Source: Marinoscillum sp049115815 (lineage in GTDB: Bacteria > Bacteroidota > Bacteroidia > Cytophagales > Cyclobacteriaceae). Taken from it: a stretch of DNA of 64,000 bases. The translations under genes and the position numbers were made by a program. This document shows, piece by piece, positions 7,324-15,277 of the stretch. Position 1 is the first letter of the stretch. Every line of letters starts with the position of its first letter. The notes under the pieces are model-generated. The model searched no databases and was not told the DNA's origin. It saw only the letters and a list, made by a program, of their open reading frames with translations. The DNA is taken from assembly GCA_049115815.1 (NCBI GenBank), contig JAGDZO010000015.1:1-64000 (forward strand). The letters are read 5' to 3'.

Positions 7324-8772
7324 CTAAAACTGAATAAACAAGTTCGGGTTGAAAAGGAAGTTTCCTTCTGAATTGTAAGAGTACTCAAACCTAAGTGTCA
7401 CGTCGTAAAGCAAGACCAGATCTAGACCAATACCAGTGCTCCAAAGTAATTCATCCGTCAATAGCGTATTCAGCGGGTAGTTGTCGTAGTTTTTAACATA
7501 TCCAGCATCTACGAAGCTTTTAGCATAAAACTTAAAAGGTATTTTCTTGAACTTCTTGAGTGGCATGAATCTACCTAGGTTAGCATGAGTAGTGAATAAG
7601 TGTCTTCTGTATTCGTTTTTTGATAATACGTTAATCGGACCTTCAATGATGAACTGCTCAAATCCCCTTATAACATATTGCTCTTCACCCATAAGGTTAT
7701 TGTTCATATAAGCCACATCAGGTGAAGTAAGGCTAAATCCAAGGCTTAGTTTTAGATAATTGGATTCTTTCAATTCTTGAAACCACCTAAAATCGGCTTT
7801 AAGCCTCCAAATATCCACATCCTTAAAAGCGCCCAGTCCGAGTTTTTCTACGCTTGCGAAGGTGTAAGTTCCGCTGAGTGGATAGTTTCGATTATCTCTT
7901 TTGTCTTGTATGAAAGTGTAGGCTATTCCCAAAGCACCCTGTTCTTGTCGGCCATCACCAAGGAAATTGGGATTGAGGGCTAGAATATCATCTGAAATAT
8001 TGATCTGATAGCCTTGGAAAGTCACATAATGATAATCATAGAATGAAGGCCTGTAAGTATAAATCATATAGGCAGACTTGCCTCTTCTATTGACTTGTTC
8101 GGCAAGTTCTGTAGTGTCACTCAGATCTATGGCTACATGGTCCACGGTCTGATAGAACATGTTTTTCTTAGTTGAAGTCCCAACACCAACTGAAAGCCCG
8201 TGTTTCTGTTGTTTGTCTATGAAAGGGAAGGAGTATTGAAAAGCTACAGTCTGATCAAACCCAAACAACCCTACCAAGCGGAGCTTTTCGCGCCTGCCTC
8301 TCACATTGTAGATGTCGAGTTTAGGTCCAAATCTTATGCGGCTGAAATCCTTTCCTCGGTTGGTCCACCAATCTATAAAATTGTTGTCTATGGGTCTTAG
8401 GACAAACGAAGGCCACACATACCAGCGTTCTTCTACCTTTACGAGCAGGTCAATGCTTGAAGAGTCGAGTTCTAAAGTCTCAACTTTGACGGTGGAGAAT
8501 AGATTGGTGTTATACACGTTGTTCTGTGACCATTCTACCTTCTCTGCCAATTCTGATTTCATCACCTGATCGCCCTCTTTGAGGTTCATTTCTCTAAGTA
8601 TGATGTAGGGCTTGGTTTTATCGTTTCCGAGAAGGTAAATCTTGTTGATACTAACTAATCGGGTGCTATCGCTTACCTGTTGTCCTTCTACCTGATTAGG
8701 CAGAAAGGCACAGATCATCACGAGAATGGAAATTAAGGAAGTACTACTCTTGATTTTACGATCTTTCATCAC
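7324..8772 (-). CDS. BamA/TamA family outer-membrane protein
   Basis: A 482-residue protein with a signal peptide (about residues 1-30), one POTRA-like domain (about 38-112: VSINKIYLLGNDKTKPYIIL, MNLKEGD, WSQNNVYNTNLFSTVKV), and a 16-strand-type C-terminal barrel. The barrel carries the family lid or L6-like feature YVIRGFEQF near residue 365. Canonical BamA has five POTRA domains and about 800 residues, so this is a short member, probably involved in protein or lipid export rather than the core insertase. The C terminus ends NPNLFIQF, an aromatic terminal residue as expected for a barrel. Confidence 0.82.
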   Translation of the reverse strand: MMKDRKIKSSTSLISILVMICAFLPNQVEGQQVSDSTRLVSINKIYLLGNDKTKPYIILREMNLKEGDQVMKSELAEKVEWSQNNVYNTNLFSTVKVETLELDSSSIDLLVKVEERWYVWPSFVLRPIDNNFIDWWTNRGKDFSRIRFGPKLDIYNVRGRREKLRLVGLFGFDQTVAFQYSFPFIDKQQKHGLSVGVGTSTKKNMFYQTVDHVAIDLSDTTELAEQVNRRGKSAYMIYTYRPSFYDYHYVTFQGYQINISDDILALNPNFLGDGRQEQGALGIAYTFIQDKRDNRNYPLSGTYTFASVEKLGLGAFKDVDIWRLKADFRWFQELKESNYLKLSLGFSLTSPDVAYMNNNLMGEEQYVIRGFEQFIIEGPINVLSKNEYRRHLFTTHANLGRFMPLKKFKKIPFKFYAKSFVDAGYVKNYDNYPLNTLLTDELLWSTGIGLDLVLLYDVTLRFEYSYNSEGNFLFNPNLFIQF

Positions 8773-8837
8773 GGAATCAACATCATGCCCAGTGGGTTAA
8801 CTTAAGTGACATGCATCAAACTGTGCGAATTTACTGG

Positions 8838-8864
8838 TTTGAGTCAAATATGTATCTACTTTTG
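8838..8864 (+). promoter_or_regulatory. Bacteroidota-type promoter of yidD
   Basis: TACTTTTG at 8857-8864 matches the TAnnTTTG -7 box. TTTG at 8838-8841 lies 15 bases upstream as a -33 element, slightly closer than usual. The YidD GTG start is only four bases past the -7 box, so the transcript would be leaderless or nearly so. Confidence 0.5.
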
Positions 8865-8868
8865 ACAT

Positions 8869-9090
8869 GTGAAGAACGCAATTCGAAAGCTTTTTATTCT
8901 ACCTGTGCTGTTTTACCAATATAGCATCTCACCACTTTTTCCCAGCACATGCAGGTATTCTCCTACCTGTTCGCATTATGCCAAAGAGGCCATTATGAAG
9001 CACGGAGTGATGAAAGGGGTAATCTTGGCAGCCAAGCGTATCGGGAAATGTCACCCTTGGGGAGGCAGTGGCTATGATCCGGTGCCTTAA
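8869..9090 (+). CDS. yidD: Membrane protein insertion efficiency factor YidD
   Basis: A 73-residue YidD, standard length. It has the family features: an N-terminal amphipathic helix (RKLFILPVLFYQYSISPLFP), CRYSPTCSHYAKEAI with the paired cysteines, and GKCHPWGGSGYDPVP at the C terminus. YidD assists YidC-dependent membrane protein insertion and acts at the inner face of the inner membrane. The start is GTG; no in-frame ATG would give a complete protein. The gene converges on nadE with a 4-base overlap and is not in the rpmH-rnpA context seen in many bacteria. Confidence 0.93.
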   Translation: MKNAIRKLFILPVLFYQYSISPLFPSTCRYSPTCSHYAKEAIMKHGVMKGVILAAKRIGKCHPWGGSGYDPVP

Positions 9091-10940
9091 TCAGCTTTGT
9101 TTAGCTCTTCAAGCTCTTCAGCAAATCCACTTGACAGTATTGGGAATCGACACCAGGTTCTTGGGTCTACATTGAAGTCATCTAAGTGAAAGCTTGGTGC
9201 TATCCGTTCGCGCTTCCATTGATTGATAGACCATAGTTTAAAAAACTTGGTGATCCATGACTTGAGCAATTCCGAATCTGGGTATGAATCACTTAATAGG
9301 TGATAGACGTCTGTTGGAGATTTGCGTTCTCGAATAGACAGTTCTTCTATTTTTACCAGTACTGGGTACGGCATCAAATCTGTCTCATCGGTTTGGTGCT
9401 GGTCTTGCGGTCTTAATTCAGCTGTAGGAGCCAAACTGTTTACATGCCTCAATCCAGTATAGCCAAGAGTCTTCTCGGCGTATTGTAACCACCCAAGCAC
9501 GAAGTGCTTGTCCACAGCCGCAATAGGTGATATGCTACCGCTGGTGTCTCCATCCATGGTGGCATACCCTACATCTCCTTCGCTTCGGTTAGAAGTAGAA
9601 AGAAGCAAACACTTTTTGATATTGGCAAGCATCCAGATGATAGGAGATCGCGCACGAGCTTGTATATTTTGCATCGCTATGTCATCCGTCTCCCAGTTCA
9701 GTGAGCGCTCCAGCACTTTTTCAATTGACTGAGAATAAGACGCAACTTCATTATCTATTTGCCAATAGTAAAACTCAGCTCCGATACTCTCAGCGAGAGA
9801 TTTGGCCGAATTGAGGGTTTCCTTCGAGGAATTTTGAGTGCCTTGGTATGCGGTAAAAAACAGTTGGTTTACCAGATCCTTTATATCATGAGACGGCTTA
9901 AGGTCAATGCCGATTTTCTCACTAAAAATTTCAAATCCAAGCTCCTGAATTCCACGCTTGACCATTTCACTTACCAATACGGCAATGCTGCTTGAGTCAG
10001 CTCCTCCACTAAGAGATAGTACGAAACCTTTGCTGCTACTTTTTCTTAAGTAATCGAATAAGGCTAACGCTTCTGCAGCCGCAAATTCTTCATTCTTTTC
10101 GCTTATATCTTCTTTGATATTGCTGCGGCTTATGGATGGTTCTTGGAAGTCAATTTCACAATTTAGGAGATTATAATTCTCATAGGAGAGTCGTTTATTT
10201 TTACCTAAAAGAACGCCCTTTTGTGCTATCAGGATGTCTCCATCATAGATCATCCTACCTGATTCATTGCCTAGCAGGTTGGTGTATACATATACACAGT
10301 CAAAAGTATGTGAGCTGCTAGTGACCAAGTGCTCACGGAAATCGGCCTTACCAAACGCAAAATGACTAGCGGAAGGATTAAGGATAAGATTGATGTCTTT
10401 ATTGACAGGGTGAAGCGCCGGTCTATCCTCTCGCCAGGCATCTTCACAGATTTCAAAACCTACATTAATTCCGGCATGCTGAATAGTAATATGCCCTATG
10501 GGGACGTTATTCCCATCAATTTCTATTTCTTCTACCAGACCACTTTGCCATGGTACAAACCATCTTGGTTCATAATGTACCCCATCATTGGCTAGTTTTT
10601 GTTTCGCGTAGATTCCTTTGATTGCGCCATCACTTACGAAGCAAGTAGTGTTGTAGTTGGCGCCTTGATAGCGCATAGGAAGTCCAATGGTTACGGCTAT
10701 TCCTTGGGTGGCTGGTAGTATCTGCAGTAGTGTTTTTAGAGCCTTTTTTGGAAGCCATTCACTTAGAAACATATCTTCACAGCCATAACCGGTAATACAT
10801 AGTTCGGGCAAACAAAGAATGTCGATATGTTCTGACTTTGCTTCTTCTATGGCTTGGATGATGTTTCGCGAATTCCCATTCCAATCCATTGGAATTTGAT
10901 TCAAACAAGCACCACCGATTTTCAATTTCCGATCACTCAT
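9087..10940 (-). CDS. nadE: Glutamine-dependent NAD+ synthetase
   Basis: A 617-residue two-domain enzyme making NAD+ from nicotinic acid adenine dinucleotide, ATP and glutamine. The N-terminal nitrilase-type amidase (about 1-270) has its catalytic triad in LCLPELCITGYG (Glu), a Lys after YAKQK, and FEICEDAWR (Cys). The C-terminal synthetase domain (about 295-600) has the ATP pyrophosphatase P-loop SLSGGADSSS, followed by STSNRSEGDVGYATMDGD. The domain order is that of the long bacterial form. The gene overlaps rnc by 4 bases (ATGA), so nadE is probably the last gene of a fabF-rnc-nadE unit. Confidence 0.95.
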   Translation of the reverse strand: MSDRKLKIGGACLNQIPMDWNGNSRNIIQAIEEAKSEHIDILCLPELCITGYGCEDMFLSEWLPKKALKTLLQILPATQGIAVTIGLPMRYQGANYNTTCFVSDGAIKGIYAKQKLANDGVHYEPRWFVPWQSGLVEEIEIDGNNVPIGHITIQHAGINVGFEICEDAWREDRPALHPVNKDINLILNPSASHFAFGKADFREHLVTSSSHTFDCVYVYTNLLGNESGRMIYDGDILIAQKGVLLGKNKRLSYENYNLLNCEIDFQEPSISRSNIKEDISEKNEEFAAAEALALFDYLRKSSSKGFVLSLSGGADSSSIAVLVSEMVKRGIQELGFEIFSEKIGIDLKPSHDIKDLVNQLFFTAYQGTQNSSKETLNSAKSLAESIGAEFYYWQIDNEVASYSQSIEKVLERSLNWETDDIAMQNIQARARSPIIWMLANIKKCLLLSTSNRSEGDVGYATMDGDTSGSISPIAAVDKHFVLGWLQYAEKTLGYTGLRHVNSLAPTAELRPQDQHQTDETDLMPYPVLVKIEELSIRERKSPTDVYHLLSDSYPDSELLKSWITKFFKLWSINQWKRERIAPSFHLDDFNVDPRTWCRFPILSSGFAEELEELNKAD

Positions 10941-11683
10941 TTGATATCGAGTATTTCCAAAGATCGCTGAGCCGCTTCTTGCTCCGCTTTTTTCTTGCTG
11001 AACCCAAAACCTTTCCCGAGGGGTTTAGCATCTATCACCACTTGTGAGACAAATTGCTTATCGCGCGACTCTTCATTTGTCTTGATGATGTTGAATTCAA
11101 TATTCTTGTTTTCCTTCTGAGCCCATTCGATGATTTTGCTCTTGTGGTTAGTAGTCGTTTGAGCGAGTTCTTCTAGATCAAAATGAGGATCTATGAGTCT
11201 TTTGATGATGAAGTGCTTTGTGAAATTGAAGCCTTGATCGATATAAATAGCGCCAACCAGTGCTTCCAGGCAATCACCGTACACAGATTTGTGCGAAATA
11301 GAAGCACCTCTATTTCTTTCGAACTTAACTAGGTTTTTAAGTCCGATTTTTTGAGAAAGTAGGTTTAAAGATTCACGATTGACTATCCTTGAGCGCAATT
11401 CTGTCAGGAATCCTTCTTCCTTAAAGGGGAATTTTTTGAACAAAACCTCTGCTACGACCATCCCTAGTATGGAATCGCCTAAGTATTCTAGTCGCTCGTA
11501 AGAGTCTCGTATGCCTCTGGGGTTGAACCCCGCAGCACTTACGTGCCTTGTTGCACGTTCATAGAGCGCAAGGTTATGCGGTCTACGGCCGGTAATGAGC
11601 TGAAAATTTTTGTAATGTGCTCTTTTATTAGGAGCTAGAATGTAATGTGTGAATCCGTGAAGTTTCCTTAAGGCGGAAGCCAC
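10937..11683 (-). CDS. rnc: Ribonuclease III
   Basis: A 248-residue dsRNA-specific endonuclease for rRNA and mRNA processing. The catalytic domain has the signature ERLEYLGDSILGMVVAE (about residues 63-79) and a second acidic patch, YGDCLEALVGAIY. The C-terminal dsRNA-binding domain (about 177-245) ends KKAEQEAAQRSLEIL. The N-terminal 30 residues or so extend beyond the minimal enzyme, as in other Bacteroidota. The start is a GTG overlapping the fabF stop (TAGTG), indicating translational coupling. acpP-fabF-rnc is a common Bacteroidota order. Confidence 0.95.
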   Translation of the reverse strand: MASALRKLHGFTHYILAPNKRAHYKNFQLITGRRPHNLALYERATRHVSAAGFNPRGIRDSYERLEYLGDSILGMVVAEVLFKKFPFKEEGFLTELRSRIVNRESLNLLSQKIGLKNLVKFERNRGASISHKSVYGDCLEALVGAIYIDQGFNFTKHFIIKRLIDPHFDLEELAQTTTNHKSKIIEWAQKENKNIEFNIIKTNEESRDKQFVSQVVIDAKPLGKGFGFSKKKAEQEAAQRSLEILDIK

Positions 11684-12936
11684 TAACCACTGTATTTACC
11701 AAAAACAACCGATGCGTTGTGCCCTCCAAAACCGAAGGTGTTACTCACCACCACATTGACATCTCTTTTCTGAGCCGTGTTGAATGTAAGGTTCAACTTA
11801 GGATCAATTTCTGGATCATCAGTAAAGTGATTGATGGTAGGAGGGATGATTCCTAACTCAAGAGCCATCAATGAAGCAATACTTTCAATCGCACCTGCTG
11901 CACCTAGTAAGTGACCAGTCATGGACTTGGTACTACTGATATTGAGGTTGTAAGCATGCTCTCCAAAGACCTTTTGAATAGCTCTTATTTCACCTGCATC
12001 ACCAAGTGGTGTAGATGTGCCGTGAGTATTGATATAGTCTACTTCAGACGGTTGGATGTTGGCATCACTAAGAGCTTCTTCCATCACTAAAACAATACCA
12101 TCGCCCTCAGGATGAGGTGCTGTGATATGATAAGCGTCGGCAGACATTCCTACACCTAGTACTTCGGCGTAAATTTTTGCTCCTCGTGCTTTGGCATGCT
12201 CCATTTCTTCCAGGATCAATGCACCAGCTCCTTCACCTAATACAAAACCATCTCTATCCTTATCATATGGTCTAGAGGCTGTAGCAGGATCGTCATTTCT
12301 TTCTGAAAGTGCTTTCAGCGCGTTGAAACCGCCAATACCGGTTTCTATTACTGCCGCTTCAGAGCCTCCAGTCAATATAACATTGGCTTTGCCAAGTCTT
12401 AAATAATTGTATGCATCAGATAAGGCGTTATTAGAAGAAGCACAAGCCGAAACAGTGGCAAAGTTGGGTCCTCTAAAGCCGTATTTGATTGATAAGAGTC
12501 CTGGAGTAATATCAAGGATCATTTTAGGTACGAAGAAAGGATTGAACCTAGGAGTACCATCTCCATTGGCATATCCAACAACTTCTTCTTGGAATGTTGT
12601 GAAACCACCGATTCCACTTCCCCAAATCACCCCAACTCTATCTTTGTTGATTTTTTCCAAATCTAGACCCGAATCTTGAATGGCTTCATCGCCAGCCACC
12701 ATACCATAGTGACTATTTGGGTCCATTTTTCTTGCTTCTTTCCTGTCTAGGAAATTTAGGACATCAAAGTCCTTTACCTCGCAAGCAAATTTGGTTCTGA
12801 ATTTCTCAGAGTCGAACCGAGTTATAGGAGCCGCCCCACTAACGCCTTTAGCTAGCGAATCCCAATAATCATTCTTATTGTTTCCCAATGGTGTTACTGC
12901 ACCGATTCCTGTAACTACGACTCGTTTCAATTCCAT
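11683..12936 (-). CDS. fabF: 3-oxoacyl-ACP synthase II
   Basis: A 417-residue condensing enzyme extending acyl-ACP with malonyl-ACP in fatty acid synthesis. The Cys-His-His triad is visible: ATVSACASSNNAL (Cys), DYINTHGTSTPLGD (His) and SMTGHLLGAAGAIES (His). The C-terminal NTFGFGGHNASVVF is diagnostic. Length is normal. It lies 14 bases downstream of acpP and overlaps rnc, so it is the middle of a coupled unit. Confidence 0.96.
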   Translation of the reverse strand: MELKRVVVTGIGAVTPLGNNKNDYWDSLAKGVSGAAPITRFDSEKFRTKFACEVKDFDVLNFLDRKEARKMDPNSHYGMVAGDEAIQDSGLDLEKINKDRVGVIWGSGIGGFTTFQEEVVGYANGDGTPRFNPFFVPKMILDITPGLLSIKYGFRGPNFATVSACASSNNALSDAYNYLRLGKANVILTGGSEAAVIETGIGGFNALKALSERNDDPATASRPYDKDRDGFVLGEGAGALILEEMEHAKARGAKIYAEVLGVGMSADAYHITAPHPEGDGIVLVMEEALSDANIQPSEVDYINTHGTSTPLGDAGEIRAIQKVFGEHAYNLNISSTKSMTGHLLGAAGAIESIASLMALELGIIPPTINHFTDDPEIDPKLNLTFNTAQKRDVNVVVSNTFGFGGHNASVVFGKYSG

Positions 12937-12950
12937 AAAATGGATCTCAA

Positions 12951-13187
12951 TTATTTTACGTTCTCTTCCAAATAAGTGATTGCATTACCTACAGTGGCAA
13001 TGTTTTCAGCCTGATCGTCAGGAATAGAAATGTTAAATTCTTTTTCAAACTCCATGATTAGCTCTACAGTATCAAGTGAGTCGGCTCCTAAATCATTTGT
13101 GAAGCTTGCTTCATTAGTAACTTCTGATTCTTCTACACCTAATTTGTCAATGATTATTGACTTTACTTTTTGCGCTATTTCTGACAT
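12951..13187 (-). CDS. acpP: Acyl carrier protein
   Basis: A 78-residue acidic carrier protein with the phosphopantetheine attachment site in LGADSLDTVELIMEFE (Ser about residue 37). Length, acidity and position ahead of fabF are all typical. It carries intermediates of fatty acid synthesis in the cytoplasm. It is the first gene of the acpP-fabF-rnc-nadE unit and is divergent from the IPExxxVDY gene across 133 bases of A/T-rich promoter DNA. Confidence 0.96.
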   Translation of the reverse strand: MSEIAQKVKSIIIDKLGVEESEVTNEASFTNDLGADSLDTVELIMEFEKEFNISIPDDQAENIATVGNAITYLEENVK

Positions 13188-13293
13188 TATTTTAAAATTT
13201 AGTTTTTAAATGCAGTGCAAAGAAATACATTCTAAGTATTAAAATCAAAAGAAATTATACTCTAGAATTATGCCCGCAGAATACTTGATTCGG

Positions 13294-13301
13294 TACTTTT
13301 G
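13294..13301 (+). promoter_or_regulatory. -7 box ahead of IPExxxVDY gene
   Basis: TACTTTTG matches the TAnnTTTG -7 consensus of Bacteroidota and ends 19 bases before the ATG at 13321. A good TTG at -33 is not seen at the expected distance, so only half of the promoter is supported. Confidence 0.4.
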
Positions 13302-13320
13302 AATCAGGTATACATTCCAT

Positions 13321-13749
13321 ATGAAGAAGAATAAATTAGACGCTGAGTACCCGATAGATTTTGAATTGATAGGTATCGTGTCTCAAGCAAGAGAGTACAA
13401 ACTTGGCTGGCATCTGAATCAATTACCTAATATTCACTTAGTTAAAGGTGAGGACATCAAAATAGACTTTGCGGATAATCATATCATACGCGCTTCCAAT
13501 CTTGAAATGGTAGATGAATATCAGAGTGTTTGTCTGCTTCAGAATAAGTTGGTTTCTTCTACCTCTGCTCTAAATAAATACCTAATCAGTGAGCTTCAGC
13601 AGTTTGATTATTTGATGAAGTTGTCCAATCAGATTCATAGTGACTGGGCTCAATACCTAATACAGTGGGTGAGGACTCTGCCGGTAGTGGAATACAGTCT
13701 TATTATAGATGTAGCTAAAGTAAAATCCAAGGAGAATTTATTCTTCTAA
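13321..13749 (+). CDS. IPExxxVDY family protein
   Basis: A 142-residue protein of the Bacteroidota-specific IPExxxVDY family, usually found beside pyruvate kinase. The naming motif is degenerate here: ISELQQFDY at residues 89-97 corresponds to IPExxxVDY. The C-terminal VEYSLIIDVAKVKSKENLFF aligns with the family's SYTID and LKSKE ending. The function of the family is unknown. It lies about 95 bases ahead of pyk on the same strand and may be co-transcribed with it. Confidence 0.75.
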   Translation: MKKNKLDAEYPIDFELIGIVSQAREYKLGWHLNQLPNIHLVKGEDIKIDFADNHIIRASNLEMVDEYQSVCLLQNKLVSSTSALNKYLISELQQFDYLMKLSNQIHSDWAQYLIQWVRTLPVVEYSLIIDVAKVKSKENLFF

Positions 13750-13843
13750 TAATGCCTTTTGGCATTAGGTAAATTCGGTGATTTCTGACTTTTCTAGAAC
13801 GAATACTTATATTCGCACCCACACTCAGATATTTAATTTTAGG

Positions 13844-15277
13844 ATGAACAAATTGCCACTTAAGAAAACCAAAATAGTTGCCACAATAGGGCCAGCAAGT
13901 AGAAATAAGGAAGTTTTAAAAGAACTCATTCATGCCGGAGCTAACGTATTTAGATTAAATTTTTCGCACGGTTCGCATGAGGATCACAAGGAGACCATCC
14001 AGATGGTCAGGGAGCTCAATGACGAATTAGGAACCAATATTGCGCTATTGCAAGATTTGCAAGGACCGAAGATCAGAGTAGGTCAGGTTCAGGACGGTGG
14101 AGTGCCTATCACTCCAGGTCAAAAGTTGATCATCACCACTAAAGATATGATGGGTACAAGCGAAAAAGTAAGTACCGTATACGAAGGGATTGTCAATGAT
14201 GTAAAGCCGGGAGATTCTATTCTTGTAGATGATGGAAACATAGAATTAAAAACCATTAGCGTGTCAGGTGATGAGGTACTGACAGAGGTAGTTCATGGAG
14301 AGTTGTTGAAATCTAGAAAAGGAATCAACCTACCTAACTCCAATGTGTCTGCTCCTTCCATGACGGAGAAGGATATAGAAGATTTAGAATTTGCATTTCA
14401 ATTCAATTTGGAATGGGTCGCGCTTTCATTTGTAAGAAAGGCGAGTGACATAGTAGAAATCAAAGAAAGACTGAAAGCTGCAGGTGTAGACACTAAGGTG
14501 ATTGCTAAAGTGGAAAAACCTGAGGCTATTTCTAATCTCGAAGATATCGTAAAGGCAACGGATGGTGTGATGGTGGCTAGAGGTGATCTAGGCGTAGAGG
14601 TACCGTCTGAAAACGTTCCTTTGCTACAGAAAAGAATGGTTACCATGTGTAACAAGGCTGGTAAGCCTGTGATCATCGCTACTCAAATGATGGAGAGTAT
14701 GATCGATAATCCACGACCAACCAGAGCAGAAACAAATGATGTAGCAAATGCTGTGTTTGACGGAGCTGATGCTTTGATGCTAAGTGCAGAATCGGCTTCT
14801 GGGAAATTTCCGGTACGAGCGGTTCAGCAAATGACCAAGACAATCAAGGCCATGGAAGATGAGTCCACTTCGATATATTCTAAGTATCATGAAGAGGATG
14901 TTCTTTCTTCGACTCGTTTGAATGATTTGGTGGTGAGATCAGCTTGTCGATTGAGTGATCATGTAGAAGCAAAAGCCTTGATTGGAATGTCAAAAACTGG
15001 ATACACGGGGTATCGCTTGGCCATGCATAGACCTCAGGCTCATATCATCATTTTCACTAGTAGTAAACATTTGCAGCGACAAATGAATCTGGTTTGGGGA
15101 GTGACAACTTACTTCTACGAGCGTACTGATAATCTTGATGATACGCTTAACTACATAGAGGAGCAGTTAAAGGCTGATGGATTGTTGGAAAAAGGAGATG
15201 TTTTCATCAACACCTCGGGTATGCCAGCGCACTGGGAGGGCCATACCAACATGATGCGCGTAAGTCAAGTAGACTAA
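13844..15277 (+). CDS. pyk: Pyruvate kinase
   Basis: A 477-residue glycolytic enzyme converting phosphoenolpyruvate and ADP to pyruvate and ATP. The ATG at 13844 is chosen because MNKLPLKKTKIVATIGPASR is the usual N terminus; the frame opens 22 codons earlier without similarity. Signatures are RLNFSHGSHEDH, the active-site VIAKVEKPEAI, VMVARGDLGVEVP and IATQMMESM followed by RAETNDVANAVFDGADA. The C-terminal allosteric domain is complete. The gene ends one base before the stop of the convergent M1 aminopeptidase gene, leaving no room for a terminator between them. Confidence 0.96.
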   Translation: MNKLPLKKTKIVATIGPASRNKEVLKELIHAGANVFRLNFSHGSHEDHKETIQMVRELNDELGTNIALLQDLQGPKIRVGQVQDGGVPITPGQKLIITTKDMMGTSEKVSTVYEGIVNDVKPGDSILVDDGNIELKTISVSGDEVLTEVVHGELLKSRKGINLPNSNVSAPSMTEKDIEDLEFAFQFNLEWVALSFVRKASDIVEIKERLKAAGVDTKVIAKVEKPEAISNLEDIVKATDGVMVARGDLGVEVPSENVPLLQKRMVTMCNKAGKPVIIATQMMESMIDNPRPTRAETNDVANAVFDGADALMLSAESASGKFPVRAVQQMTKTIKAMEDESTSIYSKYHEEDVLSSTRLNDLVVRSACRLSDHVEAKALIGMSKTGYTGYRLAMHRPQAHIIIFTSSKHLQRQMNLVWGVTTYFYERTDNLDDTLNYIEEQLKADGLLEKGDVFINTSGMPAHWEGHTNMMRVSQVD

